A DNA stretch of 64,000 bases, from assembly GCA_951812525.1 (NCBI GenBank), contig OX638316.1:2328630-2392629 (forward strand), written 5' to 3'. The notes beneath the pieces were generated by a model that saw nothing but the letters and a program-made list of their open reading frames with translations, did not search any database and had not been told where the DNA came from. The stretch is from an uncultured Poribacteria bacterium (GTDB lineage: Bacteria; Poribacteria; WGA-4E; WGA-3G). Made by a program: the position numbers and the translations under genes. Shown piece after piece: positions 51,490-61,531 of this stretch; the stretch's first letter is position 1; each line of letters begins with the position of its first letter.

Positions 51490-51519
51490 AAAAAAAACGG
51501 CGCGCCTATAAAGCGCGCC
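51490..51519 (-). terminator. Rho-independent terminator of the rpsU-dsRBD operon
   Basis: Minus strand stem GGCGCGC/GCGCGCC, loop TTTATAG, followed by G and eight T. Confidence 0.93.
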
Positions 51520-51550
51520 CATCATAAAAAAATATTACATCCCACAACGC

Positions 51551-52075
51551 CTATTGAAACGTAATCTCCTGTTTCTCCGCTGTCTTTAACAAACTCCGAA
51601 CAATCTCCAACGTCAATTTAGAAAGTTTCTGCGAGAATTCGGCATCCGTAAGCGTCCGATATCGCGTCGGTTGCGATGTTGTGAGCCGTTCATTCGCAAT
51701 CGTCAATGCACTGGAAACAAGGGATATCGGGACTTCAAGCGGGGTAAGTGTGGGGGTAAGGGCAGCATCGGACACCGGTAAAGCGGTGATACGATCTGCT
51801 AAATCACCCGCCAAGAAACTCTCCCGTCGCGAGGTAATCTCGGCTAACGCCTGCTGCGCGGCTACTTGGTGCGCAAACTTTTTCGAGCCAGGAATCGGTT
51901 CTGGTGTTTCATGAACACGGTCACCGTAAGATACCTTTACCTGCCAACACGGCGCATCCGCGGGCCCGGACTGGGTTTCAGTGTAAGTCGGTTGACTCAA
52001 TCCCCGTTCCTGACAGTATTGAATCAAAAGCCCTTTGTAATTCTCCACAATCTCGCCAGTAGCCAGATCTGCCAT
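51551..52075 (-). CDS. double-stranded RNA-binding domain protein
   Basis: 174 residues from ATG 52075, GGGGGAAA upstream. Residues about 10-82 match a dsRBD: ENYKGLLIQYCQERGLSQPT, YTETQSG, WQVKVSYGD, then GSKKFAHQVAAQQALAEI, the basic helix-2 motif. No RNase III catalytic domain is attached. The C-terminal half is Thr/Leu-rich and of unknown fold. It begins 19 bp after rpsU and shares its terminator, so the two are an operon. A role in RNA or ribosome metabolism is a reasonable guess. Confidence 0.8.
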   Translation of the reverse strand: MADLATGEIVENYKGLLIQYCQERGLSQPTYTETQSGPADAPCWQVKVSYGDRVHETPEPIPGSKKFAHQVAAQQALAEITSRRESFLAGDLADRITALPVSDAALTPTLTPLEVPISLVSSALTIANERLTTSQPTRYRTLTDAEFSQKLSKLTLEIVRSLLKTAEKQEITFQ

Positions 52076-52094
52076 TCATTTCCCCCTGTGTGTT

Positions 52095-52325
52095 CTAGGA
52101 TCTAGCTGCATTGTTAGAACGCGGGTTGCCACCCATCATTCTGCGAGGTTTGACCTTCCGCTGACGTTTCATCTCAATCCTGCGACGTTTTTCGCTCGGT
52201 TTCTCATAGAAACTCCGCTTTTTAATCTCTGTAACGATCCCCGCTTTGCCGCACATTTTCTTGAAGCGTGCGAGTGCACGGTCAAACGTTTCGCTTGGAT
52301 TGACGTTTACTTCTACTTGAACCAT
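52095..52325 (-). CDS. rpsU: 30S ribosomal protein S21
   Basis: 76 residues, the small basic S21 protein of the ribosomal platform that helps mRNA initiation. Key sequences are VNPSETFDRALARFKKMCGK, AGIVTEIKKRSFYEKPSEKR and the Arg/Lys-rich tail. AATGGAGG lies before ATG 52325. It is the first gene of a two-gene operon with the dsRBD protein. Confidence 0.96.
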   Translation of the reverse strand: MVQVEVNVNPSETFDRALARFKKMCGKAGIVTEIKKRSFYEKPSEKRRRIEMKRQRKVKPRRMMGGNPRSNNAARS

Positions 52326-52570
52326 TTTTTTAAGCCTCCATTAAATAAAACTTGGATTATAATAACGCTTTATAATTGTATCACATCTAATAGCGGATGT
52401 CAAATGTTTCTGGAATTGGCAGTCAGTAGTCGGCTGTTAGCCGTTAGCAATCAGTTGTGAATCATTGGTTACATGTACGCAAGGTTAGGAAACCTTGCTA
52501 GTGGGGAAGATGGTGTATGCTTAAAATCCCGCTGACAGTCGACAGCTGACCGCTGATAGCCAACAGCTAC
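52326..52570. repeat. GCTGAC-type repeats and a reversed GTAG palindrome
   Basis: TCGGCTGTTAGCCGTTAGCA (about 52428) and CTGACAGTCGACAGCTGACC (about 52533) are low-complexity repeats; GCAAGGTT/AACCTTGC at 52479-52498 is a palindrome. Confidence 0.6.
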
Positions 52571-52599
52571 TTGACAATTTGCCCAGAGTCCGCTATACT
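52571..52599 (+). promoter_or_regulatory. sigma-70 promoter of the TauE/SafE gene
   Basis: TTGACA (52571-52576), 17-bp spacer, TATACT (52594-52599). The AAGGAGG ribosome-binding site follows at 52612-52618. Confidence 0.87.
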
Positions 52600-52625
52600 C
52601 GTCTCACGAAAAAGGAGGCAGCACC

Positions 52626-53381
52626 ATCTACGAAATCATTATCCTCTGTTTCGGCGCATGGCTCACCGGGGTCAGCAAAGCCGGTTTCGGTGGTGGCATC
52701 GGTATGATTGTTGTTCCGATGTTCACGCACTTCCGCAGCGCACGGAACGTTATCGGACTCATGCTGCTGCTGCTTTTCTCAACCGATGTCTTCTCACTTC
52801 GCCACTACTGGAAACGTTGGCATCGCCAAAGCGTCACACGACTGATCCTCGGCTCTCTCCTCGGTATCATTTTAGCAAGCCTCGTTCTAAAGGACATCTC
52901 CGACGTTCACCTCAAGAAAGTCATCGGTGGGATCGCCTGTCTCTTTGCACTCCTTGAATTCCTGCGTCCGTATTGGCTACCACGGCTGAGAAACGCTGAA
53001 CAACCCATTGAAACAGCGTTCCATTTCAAAACGTGGCAAGGGCTGCTCGCCGGGATGTTTGCCGGCGCGTTCTCAACACTCGCGCACATGGGAGGGCTTG
53101 TCGTCGTCATCTATCTCCTCCCGCAACGCTTAGGCAATACCGCCTTCGTCGCCACCACAACCGCCACCTATTTCCTGCTCAACACCATCAAAATCCCGTT
53201 CTACTACCAACTGGAACTTTTCTCCTTTGAGATCCTGATCGAAGCGGTCGCGCTCCTGCCCTTTATTGCGTTAGGTGTCCTAACCGGCATCGCACTCAAC
53301 AACCGTGTCCCGGAGCATATCTTTTCAAAGATCGTTCTCTTCTTCCTGTTTGCCACGGGTATCCATCTGCTTTTGAGTTAA
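52626..53381 (+). CDS. TauE/SafE (TSUP) family membrane exporter, apparently ATC start
   Basis: 251 residues if it starts at ATC 52626, seven nt after AAGGAGG and 27 bp after a consensus promoter. No ATG, GTG or TTG is available in this frame until ATG 52704, which would remove the first helix and its motif YEIIILCFGAWLTGVSKAGF with GGGIG. That segment is the conserved TauE N-terminal repeat. Other helices are LMLLLLFSTDVFSL, LILGSLLGIILASL and the second repeat LLAGMFAGAFSTLAHMGG. The family exports sulfite, sulfoacetate or other organic anions. Substrate unknown. Confidence 0.85.
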   Translation: MYEIIILCFGAWLTGVSKAGFGGGIGMIVVPMFTHFRSARNVIGLMLLLLFSTDVFSLRHYWKRWHRQSVTRLILGSLLGIILASLVLKDISDVHLKKVIGGIACLFALLEFLRPYWLPRLRNAEQPIETAFHFKTWQGLLAGMFAGAFSTLAHMGGLVVVIYLLPQRLGNTAFVATTTATYFLLNTIKIPFYYQLELFSFEILIEAVALLPFIALGVLTGIALNNRVPEHIFSKIVLFFLFATGIHLLLS

Positions 53382-53534
53382 TTTTAAAATAGGTAGGCGA
53401 GGTTTCCCAACCTCGCTAGCAGGGAAGGTAGATATTACGAAAAGCTAATTAAACGGGTATCAATTTTAGAATAGGTAGGGAGGTTTCCCAACCTCGCCAG
53501 CAACGAAAATATATATTACGAAAAGCTAATTAAG
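53380..53534. repeat. tandem duplication of a GTAG palindrome with a 3' tail
   Basis: Two units of about 74 bp (53380-53453, 53462-53534), each an AATTTTARAATAGGTAGG head, the AGGTTTCCCAACCTCGC hairpin and the tail ATATTACGAAAAGCTAATTAA. The stop codon of the convergent Rpn-type gene falls in the second tail. Confidence 0.85.
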
Positions 53535-54504
53535 CAGAATCTCCATTAGTTATCAAATTGCTGATAAAGGTTTCGAGGCTTTGAGTTTCCGCGGCCTCTC
53601 GGAGCAGGTGCTTGAGGCGTTGCAAATCGTCAATCGCTTCAAGAGCAGACTTTAATATGTGGGTCGTGTCTGCCTCAAACCGGGTGTCCAGAAGTAGAAG
53701 AATGCCCTCTATAGTGCTTTCTTTCGCCCCCAATTCCTTGCCGCGCTCAATGCCTTGTTCAATACCTTCCGCCCGGCCCTTTTCAATAATGTGTTGGTAA
53801 ACAGATGATTCTTGCATAATGTCCTCCGGAAAAAGATTCGCTATAGCTTGTGGTTCATGGACCAAACCGCTCATCACCCACAAGTCTAACAGTAAGTTAT
53901 TGCGGATCGGTGCATCTAACGACAGCGATTTTGTCGTTTCAACACATCGGTGTATCCACTGGGAGGCGTCCATGCCAACCGGTCGTTTCATCAAAGGACA
54001 AAATGGCATGAGTCCCGGCTGTCGAGTTTCAAGAATCGCTTGCCCCTCGACTTCGATAAGGCGGATCACCTTATACTCAACGATGAAACGGTACCCTGGC
54101 ACTTCTTGAATATAGCTGCCGGGATCGTTTCCACCGGCGTCAGGACGGAAATAGACGACGTGCGAAAAAATCGGCAATCCATATCTTTCATAACACCTAC
54201 CCAGATAGCCAATGCTGCGTCGCACCATATCTAAATGAGTACTGTCGCTCGTCTGGAATTCACAGTGTACCAAAGCCTGCTCACCATTGAGAAGCACCTT
54301 TATCAAACTATCCATCTGCCGCGTTTCAACTGTTGTGAATTCACTCTCAAGATGTTCAAGAAACGCTATTTCCGAACCCTGCATCAGAAACTGAACTATA
54401 TCTTCAGGGAATGTATAAATCGCGTCTTTGGCAACAATATCAAATCTCTGGTGTGGTAAGTCGCTTCTGTTAGATACTTGCTGGGTTTCCTTGCCGTTTC
54501 TCAT
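53530..54504 (-). CDS. Rpn-type recombination-promoting nuclease / transposase-like protein
   Basis: 324 residues from ATG 54504 (MRNGKETQQV); the open frame reaches 54621, but the upstream part is AT-rich and includes a TATACT box. The PD-(D/E)xK-like core is visible: FPEDIVQFLMQGSEIAFLEH, RQMDSLIKVLLNGEQALVHC, then EFQT (Asp, Glu-x-Gln). Motif RSIGYLGRCYERYGLPIFSH follows. The C-terminal tail has the Rpn hallmark repeats GRAEGIEQGIERGKELG. Relatives (RpnA-E) promote recombination and can act in phage defence. It sits between GTAG palindromes. Confidence 0.8.
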   Translation of the reverse strand: MRNGKETQQVSNRSDLPHQRFDIVAKDAIYTFPEDIVQFLMQGSEIAFLEHLESEFTTVETRQMDSLIKVLLNGEQALVHCEFQTSDSTHLDMVRRSIGYLGRCYERYGLPIFSHVVYFRPDAGGNDPGSYIQEVPGYRFIVEYKVIRLIEVEGQAILETRQPGLMPFCPLMKRPVGMDASQWIHRCVETTKSLSLDAPIRNNLLLDLWVMSGLVHEPQAIANLFPEDIMQESSVYQHIIEKGRAEGIEQGIERGKELGAKESTIEGILLLLDTRFEADTTHILKSALEAIDDLQRLKHLLREAAETQSLETFISNLITNGDSA

Positions 54505-54604
54505 ACCAATAGTATACAATAACTCGTTGAGTAATGCTATCCTTTTTGGCAAGGCATTTATAGCGAATTTTACAATTACAGTAATATCCGTCCATGACTG
54601 AGGA

Positions 54605-54632
54605 AATGTGAGGTTTCCCAACCTCGCTAGCA
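54605..54632. repeat. GTAG-type palindrome
   Basis: GAGGTT/AACCTC hairpin with loop TCCC (54611-54627) followed by GCTAGCAGGGA, the same tail as at 53416. Confidence 0.65.
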
Positions 54633-54693
54633 GGGAACTATCCTATTTTTTTTCGTTCAACCCAACCTATGAGACTGATAACTGACATAACTA

Positions 54694-54722
54694 TTGAGCC
54701 GTATCCAAAAATACGCTATAAT
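54694..54722 (+). promoter_or_regulatory. sigma-70 promoter of the Gfo/Idh/MocA gene
   Basis: TTGAGC (54694-54699), 17-bp spacer, TATAAT (54717-54722), 27 bp before ATG 54750. Confidence 0.78.
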
Positions 54723-54749
54723 TACACTAAAACAGACGAGGTAAAAATA

Positions 54750-55739
54750 ATGACACTAAAATGGGGTGTGCTGGGTGCCGGGAGCGTCGCACAACGGCGG
54801 GCAATACCAGCCATCAACAAAGCAAAAGATGCCGAACTCCACGCCTTACTCTCTCGTGATGCCGACCGCGCAAAACGATTGGCACACGAGTACGGCGCAA
54901 CCAACGCCTATACCACCGTCGATGCTCTCTTAGCAGACGACACTCTCAATGCAATTTACGTCTCAACACCTGTGCATCTACACTGTCAACAGGTGATTGC
55001 CGCAGCGGAACGCGGCTTGCACGTGCTTTGCGATAAGCCGATGGCGCTCACACCACAAGAATGCACAGAGATGATTGCTGCCTGCGATGCTAACGGTGTC
55101 CATCTGCAGGTCTGTTTCCTATTTCGGTTTCACTCCTGCTTCCAGCAGATTCGGACATGGGTGAACGAAGGACGGTTTGGGCAGATCGTCCACGGACGCA
55201 TGCCGTTTTTGAAACATTACCAACTTGTGCCGGACGAATGGCGCGCAAAGCCCGAAGAAGGCGGTGGCGGGTGCTTTATGGATCTCGGACCCCATAGTGT
55301 TGATTTACTCCGTTATCTCATCGCTGAGGTGAATGCTGTCAGCGCATTCTACAACAGTGCCGTTGACAACGCCGCCGTCGAAGAAACGGGTGGCATCCTG
55401 ATGCAGTTCGATAACGGCGCACAGGCATTCACGGACCTCAGTTTCTCAGTCCCACACTGCGACATCGTGCTGGAGCTTTACGGAACAGCAGGCACCGTCT
55501 GGGTTTATAACGACGACGGTTGGAAAATGCGCACTCACTTTGACGGCGAAGAACAGTTGGTCCCCTCTCAATATGAAGACCTCTACCAGTATCAATTCGA
55601 GCACTTCGCAGCATGTGTACAGCAGGGGGAACCGCCACTCACAACCGGAAACGATGGATTAAGAGCAAACGAGATCTTAGCCGCCGCGTATCGCTCTGCA
55701 CGAACCCACCAAGTGGTTTCATGTTCGCCGTCGGTATAG
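54750..55739 (+). CDS. Gfo/Idh/MocA family NAD(P)-dependent oxidoreductase
   Basis: 329 residues from ATG 54750, with GAGG eight nt upstream. The Rossmann motif is WGVLGAGSVAQRRAIPAI; AIYVSTPVHLHCQQVIAAAE leads to the catalytic-region lysine in VLCDKPMALTP (EKP in most members, here DKP). GGCFMDLGPHSVDLLRYL holds the family's conserved Gly-Asp-x-Gly-x-His site. Members oxidise or reduce sugars and cyclitols; the substrate cannot be told. Soluble. It stands alone, with its own promoter. Confidence 0.92.
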   Translation: MTLKWGVLGAGSVAQRRAIPAINKAKDAELHALLSRDADRAKRLAHEYGATNAYTTVDALLADDTLNAIYVSTPVHLHCQQVIAAAERGLHVLCDKPMALTPQECTEMIAACDANGVHLQVCFLFRFHSCFQQIRTWVNEGRFGQIVHGRMPFLKHYQLVPDEWRAKPEEGGGGCFMDLGPHSVDLLRYLIAEVNAVSAFYNSAVDNAAVEETGGILMQFDNGAQAFTDLSFSVPHCDIVLELYGTAGTVWVYNDDGWKMRTHFDGEEQLVPSQYEDLYQYQFEHFAACVQQGEPPLTTGNDGLRANEILAAAYRSARTHQVVSCSPSV

Positions 55740-55825
55740 CAGTCAGCTATCAGCCGGGGATTATAACTCGTTATTTTCCTGCCTCCATCCGCCAATCGCC
55801 AATTGCCAACCGCCAATAACCAATA
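55740..55825. repeat. GCCAATCGCCAATTG low-complexity repeats
   Basis: A GCAGTCAGCTATCAGCC repeat (55738) and CCAATCGCCAATTGCCAACC (55794-55813). The rest of the 345-bp gap is the groSL control region described next. Confidence 0.6.
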
Positions 55826-55962
55826 GCGACAAAATGGCACATATTATGCCCTATGTATTTTTTATGAGACAAATTGTCGCTCCCAAAAACATGCCAAATT
55901 GTCACGTACCGCCTTAAATCTACGCCTATTTGGCACTTTTGGGGATTGGCACGAAAATTGCT
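55826..55962 (+). promoter_or_regulatory. sigma-54 promoter and upstream repeats of groSL
   Basis: TTGGCACG (55946-55953), four bases, TTGCT (55958-55962): the -24 GG and -12 GC are exactly 10 bp apart, matching the sigma-54 consensus. Three related sites lie 40-135 bp upstream: GCGACAAAA (55826), GACAAATTGTCGC (55868-55880) and CCAAATTGTCACG (55894-55906), as expected for an activator. No CIRCE element was found. ATG of groS is at 56085. Confidence 0.82.
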
Positions 55963-56084
55963 ACTGTTATTGATGATATAGACGAAGGCGTTTCTAAAAC
56001 GTCTTGCGACACTAAGAAACAATACAGAGGCATTGCAGCCTCAAACCTTAATTTTCTGCCAAACTCAAGGAGGAATTCACCAAG

Positions 56085-58020
<1,936 letters not shown>

Positions 58021-58027
58021 ACTACGT

Positions 58028-58063
58028 AAAGGTGCGGTTTCAAACCGCACCTTTTTCTTTTTT
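58028..58063 (+). terminator. Rho-independent terminator of groSL
   Basis: Stem AAAGGTGCGGTT/AACCGCACCTTT, loop TCA, then a T-rich run. The stem also resembles the GTAG palindrome core. Confidence 0.93.
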
Positions 58064-58229
58064 AAATAACGTGAGTTCGATGAAGACGGGCTTGTACCAC
58101 AAACTGTTAGTTTGTGGTGCTGGTGATGTTTCCAAATTGTCCCCGCAGGATGCCGCAAGTGCGCGTGTGGCACTTGGCGGACGTTGATTTACGCCGAGAA
58201 CCAAATTTGTCTTAGTTTTATATTTAAAG

Positions 58230-58389
58230 CAGTATGTTTACCAGTATGTTTACCAGTATGTTTACCAGTATGTTTACCAGTATGTTTACCAGTATGTTTA
58301 CCAGTATGTTTACCAGTATGTTTACCAGTATGTTTACCAGTATGTTTACCAGTATCTTTATCTGTACTTTCACTATGAAATTTTCATAG
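58230..58389. repeat. 12-bp tandem repeat (ten perfect copies) and a palindrome
   Basis: CAGTATGTTTAC is repeated ten times without a mismatch (58230-58349), then a diverged copy (CAGTATCTTTAT). A perfect palindrome ACTATGAAAATTTTCATAGT-like (ACTATGAAAT/ATTTTCATAGT) follows at about 58372-58390. The period is a multiple of three, so both strands are open, but the encoded VCLP or NILV repeats have no start signals. The rest of 58064-58562 shows no gene. Confidence 0.92.
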
Positions 58390-58562
58390 TAACTATGTAA
58401 CCAACCTTCCGACAAAACCGCCAAAAACCCAGTCACCACGTGTGCGCATAGCCTCTTTTGAAATCAACACTTTTTATTCTTTACTATGAAAACTGTGAAA
58501 TTAAAGGTTCACTACATGCGCGCTGATCCCGCAAATCCTGATTCAGACAAGCAAACTGATAA

Positions 58563-59693
58563 CTACTCTACAGCCAACAACCGCTCGCACGCTTCAAGCA
58601 CACGCGCCACCTCAATCGTATGCATACACGGCGAAGTCCCATCCGGTAACGCCTGACACCCGTATTCAAACCCCAAATTGAGACAAGGACTACACGGTAT
58701 CTGGGCACAAACAACACCCGCATTATGGTTCCAAGGTCCCCACTGCGCAAAATTCGTCGGACCATGCAACCCGATAACAGGAGCACCCGCCGCCGCAGCG
58801 AGGTGCATTGGACCACAGTTCCCACTCACGACGAGTGCTGCCTCCGCAAAGAGTGCCGCAAGTTGATTAACATCCGTCCGACCGGCAAGCATCACCACCC
58901 GATGTTTTGTCCGGCGTGCGATCTCTTGAGAGACGGCTATCTCCGCTGGTGCACCCGTCAAAATAATCTGTGCTCCATAACGCCCAACGAGGGTGTCTGC
59001 GAGTGCGACATAACGTTCCACGGGCCACCGTCTCCGTGGTTCATCGCGCCTGCCCGCTTCCGGGTGTAGCACAAAAATTGGTAGTTCTCGCGAAACCGAT
59101 TCTTGCACCAAGGTTTGATGCACCCATGCTCGCTCGGCTTCGGCGTACCAGACTTCGAGCCCAAATTCAAGCGTCGGACATCCCAGTCGTGTCGCAATGT
59201 CCAAGAAGTTCCGAACCTCATGCCGTCCCGCTGTATGCGGCACTGCGTGTGTAAAAAGGAAGTGGCGATACTGTTTCGTTGTCCGAAATCCGATCCGCAT
59301 TGGTGCCCCGCTTACATAAGCAAGCAGCACACTCAATCGGGGCCAATGCTCCAAGTCAATCGCCCAATCAAAGTCTTCCTGACGCAGTTGGGCAAACAAC
59401 CGGGGTGCAGGTGTGCGGAAGGGAATATGCTTGTCAATATACGGACAGTTTGCTAAATAATTCAGATTGGTCGGTGAGGCTAACACCGTGAATTCGGCAT
59501 TGGGGAAGGCGCGTCGTATAGCGCGGATGGTGGGGATCGCTAAAATCGTGTCGCCGAGTGCGGAGAGTTGGATAAACAGGATCTTTTTCGGTGTGTCTGG
59601 TATCGGTGAACGCTTGGGAAACAGACTCAGCAACAGGTTGAGCGGAATGCCGAGATAGCGGTCTAAGTACTGTTGAAAGCGATTTGACTGCAT
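58563..59693 (-). CDS. glycosyltransferase family 9 (heptosyltransferase-like)
   Basis: 376 residues. The GT9 N-terminal motif is KKILFIQLSALGDTILAIPT with IRAIRRAFPNAEF; the C-terminal donor-site motif is VVSGNCGPMHLAAAAGAPVI followed by GLHGPT. CSPCLNLGFEYGCQA near the end is typical of a Cys-rich group. Such enzymes add heptose or a similar sugar to lipopolysaccharide core on the cytoplasmic face. A GTAG palindrome (59700-59722) lies where the ribosome-binding site of ATG 59693 would be expected. Confidence 0.9.
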   Translation of the reverse strand: MQSNRFQQYLDRYLGIPLNLLLSLFPKRSPIPDTPKKILFIQLSALGDTILAIPTIRAIRRAFPNAEFTVLASPTNLNYLANCPYIDKHIPFRTPAPRLFAQLRQEDFDWAIDLEHWPRLSVLLAYVSGAPMRIGFRTTKQYRHFLFTHAVPHTAGRHEVRNFLDIATRLGCPTLEFGLEVWYAEAERAWVHQTLVQESVSRELPIFVLHPEAGRRDEPRRRWPVERYVALADTLVGRYGAQIILTGAPAEIAVSQEIARRTKHRVVMLAGRTDVNQLAALFAEAALVVSGNCGPMHLAAAAGAPVIGLHGPTNFAQWGPWNHNAGVVCAQIPCSPCLNLGFEYGCQALPDGTSPCMHTIEVARVLEACERLLAVE

Positions 59694-59857
59694 GAGTGGT
59701 AGGAGTGGTTTTCAACCACACTGGATTCCCTTTAAAATAGGTAGGCGAGGTTTCTAACCTCGCCGCTCCTCATTAGTAAATCACACCTCGCACCGCTGAC
59801 GAGGTACCTAACATCGTTAAACTTCCCTTCTATCCTAATGACAATTAACGATACAAA
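59694..59857. repeat. two GTAG palindromes
   Basis: GGTAGGAGTGGTT/AACCAC at 59698-59722 and GGTAGGCGAGGTT/AACCTCGCC at 59740-59765. Confidence 0.82.
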
Positions 59858-60469
59858 CTAAGGTGATGCTGTGGCATATCCGTACAATTCAATCTCTGCA
59901 ATATCTGCGAGTGCTGTCGTAGGTCCGGTTACAAAAATGCGATAGCGTCCGCGCCGGATATTGCCGTCCGGGGTTTGCATATTCTCCCGTCTTATCTGGA
60001 CGTTCTCCCGCTTGCGAGCGGCGTCGTCTGTTGTCCGACGCACGACCACTTTGACGCCCAATGTTGTGATAACCTTTTTAAGGCGGATGTCTATGATCCG
60101 GTCTTTGTTGCTTCGCTGATCGTAAATTTTGTCCCACTCTCCGCGCGAATTAAAGGCGTGCACCTCGAACTCTTCAAGGTTCTTCGAGTGAATCACAATA
60201 CGATAGATCGACTTCTTCTTCGGCAGGTAAACAATCGCCTCGGATGGGATATCGAGATCTGTTCCGGCACTGCCAGACCCTTTCTTGCGTTGGGATTGAC
60301 CGATAGTTTCAAGGTTGCCATCAATAAATGAAGGGTCGCTCGCTTTTGTATCGGGTAGGAGGGCGTAGTTTTCGCTCCACTCCTGTCCAAGGCTACAACC
60401 CGAACAGAAACAGATTAGCCCCAATAATATGTATCTGGAAACCCTACCTCCGTTTAAGTTTCTACTCAC
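59858..60469 (-). CDS. small lipoprotein with discoidin-like domain
   Basis: 203 residues. Signal peptide VSRYILLGLICFCSGC with lipobox CSGC. The body (about 40-203) looks like a beta-sandwich of F5/8-type (discoidin-like): FIDGNLETIGQSQ, IYRIVIHSKNLEEFEVHAFN, DIRLKKVITTLGVKVVVRR, YRIFVTGPTTALADIAEIEL. Such domains bind glycans or surfaces. Its start overlaps the stop of the upstream metallopeptidase gene by 4 bp (ATGA), so translation is coupled. Confidence 0.7.
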   Translation of the reverse strand: MSRNLNGGRVSRYILLGLICFCSGCSLGQEWSENYALLPDTKASDPSFIDGNLETIGQSQRKKGSGSAGTDLDIPSEAIVYLPKKKSIYRIVIHSKNLEEFEVHAFNSRGEWDKIYDQRSNKDRIIDIRLKKVITTLGVKVVVRRTTDDAARKRENVQIRRENMQTPDGNIRRGRYRIFVTGPTTALADIAEIELYGYATASP

Positions 60470-61521
60470 GGTTGCCTCCCAATTTGGCGGTTCAGGTTAT
60501 CAATGTACTTCACAATGTCTTCTTTTGTCAGTTTAACCACCTTGAACTGTAATTCCTTAAAGAAGGGAACCAAATCCTCGCCGGCTGCTTTGCTGAGATA
60601 GTAGACGAGGAAACTCGTCGGCATCTTGTCCTCAAGCCTCTGATGGAGCGCATCGGCTTCCATGAGTTGAAATACTTTGATATAAAAGTCGTTCCCGTAA
60701 CGGTTGCGCAACTCAGCAACAACCGTGTAAGAGTATCTATACCGCCAGCGAGTCAATGGACCACCTTCAGCATGTCCACCCCAGTTTTCCAATTGATTCA
60801 CACCGTCAAGATCTACTCTTAAATCGCGTTTGAGACTGTCATATTTCGGGTGTGTTCCGCCTTTTGCGTATTCCGTCTGAATTAGCACAGCGATACCTTC
60901 CGAAAACCATACCGGCAGGAAGTAGATATTTGTAAAGGCGTGTGTCAATTCATGTGCCCGAACCCCGTGTTTCTCATACATCGCCAGCGGAAAGTCCATA
61001 CTAATCCCGTTGATGAATTTCACGTGTCGTCCAGCCTGAAATACCGAACGGTAGTGTGTGGTCGTTATCGCGCGGAGTCTACTCCCTTGGAAGAGGTCAT
61101 GCAATCTCACATGAATTTTATGCTGCGGTTGAAAGCCAAAAAGTCGGTTCATTGCATCATAAAGGCTCTCCATATAACCGAGGGCGCTCCGAGCGAACGC
61201 CTCCCGCTCTGGAATCTTGCCAAGTTGTGGATGTTCGTACAAATCTTCAGCGAAAGTAAGGGTGTAGTGATCGCTCACGCTGTGAAGCGCATCGGTTCCA
61301 ACTTCGATCTTTGCCTTTGATGGTCTGAGCATGAGCGAATCGGCATTTCGTTCTTCAAGTATCCGTTTCTCGCGCCGAAGCTGTGCTTCTTCTAACGCTG
61401 TGCAGCCGTTTAAAACAAGTGCCGCTACAAGCAATACAACCGTAATGCGCGTTTGTATTAGGCTACAAAGAAGACGATCGAAAACCGCACTTAAAAAGAG
61501 CAATCTATTTCTATGTTCCAC
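60466..61521 (-). CDS. zinc metallopeptidase-like lipoprotein (gluzincin HExxH)
   Basis: 351 residues from GTG 61521, GAGAGG six nt upstream, ten bp after the sulfatase stop. Signal peptide ITVVLLVAALVLNGC with Cys40 in lipobox LNGC. The active site is HELTH (about residue 190) with the third ligand in WFSEGIAVLIQ, the arrangement of peptidase MA-clan proteins. MYEKHGVRAHELTHAFTNIY and RYSYTVVAELRNRYGNDFY surround it. The target is unknown. It forms an operon with the downstream discoidin-like lipoprotein and the upstream sulfatase. Confidence 0.8.
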   Translation of the reverse strand: MEHRNRLLFLSAVFDRLLCSLIQTRITVVLLVAALVLNGCTALEEAQLRREKRILEERNADSLMLRPSKAKIEVGTDALHSVSDHYTLTFAEDLYEHPQLGKIPEREAFARSALGYMESLYDAMNRLFGFQPQHKIHVRLHDLFQGSRLRAITTTHYRSVFQAGRHVKFINGISMDFPLAMYEKHGVRAHELTHAFTNIYFLPVWFSEGIAVLIQTEYAKGGTHPKYDSLKRDLRVDLDGVNQLENWGGHAEGGPLTRWRYRYSYTVVAELRNRYGNDFYIKVFQLMEADALHQRLEDKMPTSFLVYYLSKAAGEDLVPFFKELQFKVVKLTKEDIVKYIDNLNRQIGRQP

Positions 61522-61531
61522 GGTTCGCCTC

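Noticed and set aside
58184-58439. Open frames encoding VCLP or NILV repeats
   Set aside because: They arise from the 12-bp tandem repeat; no start signal or conserved flank.
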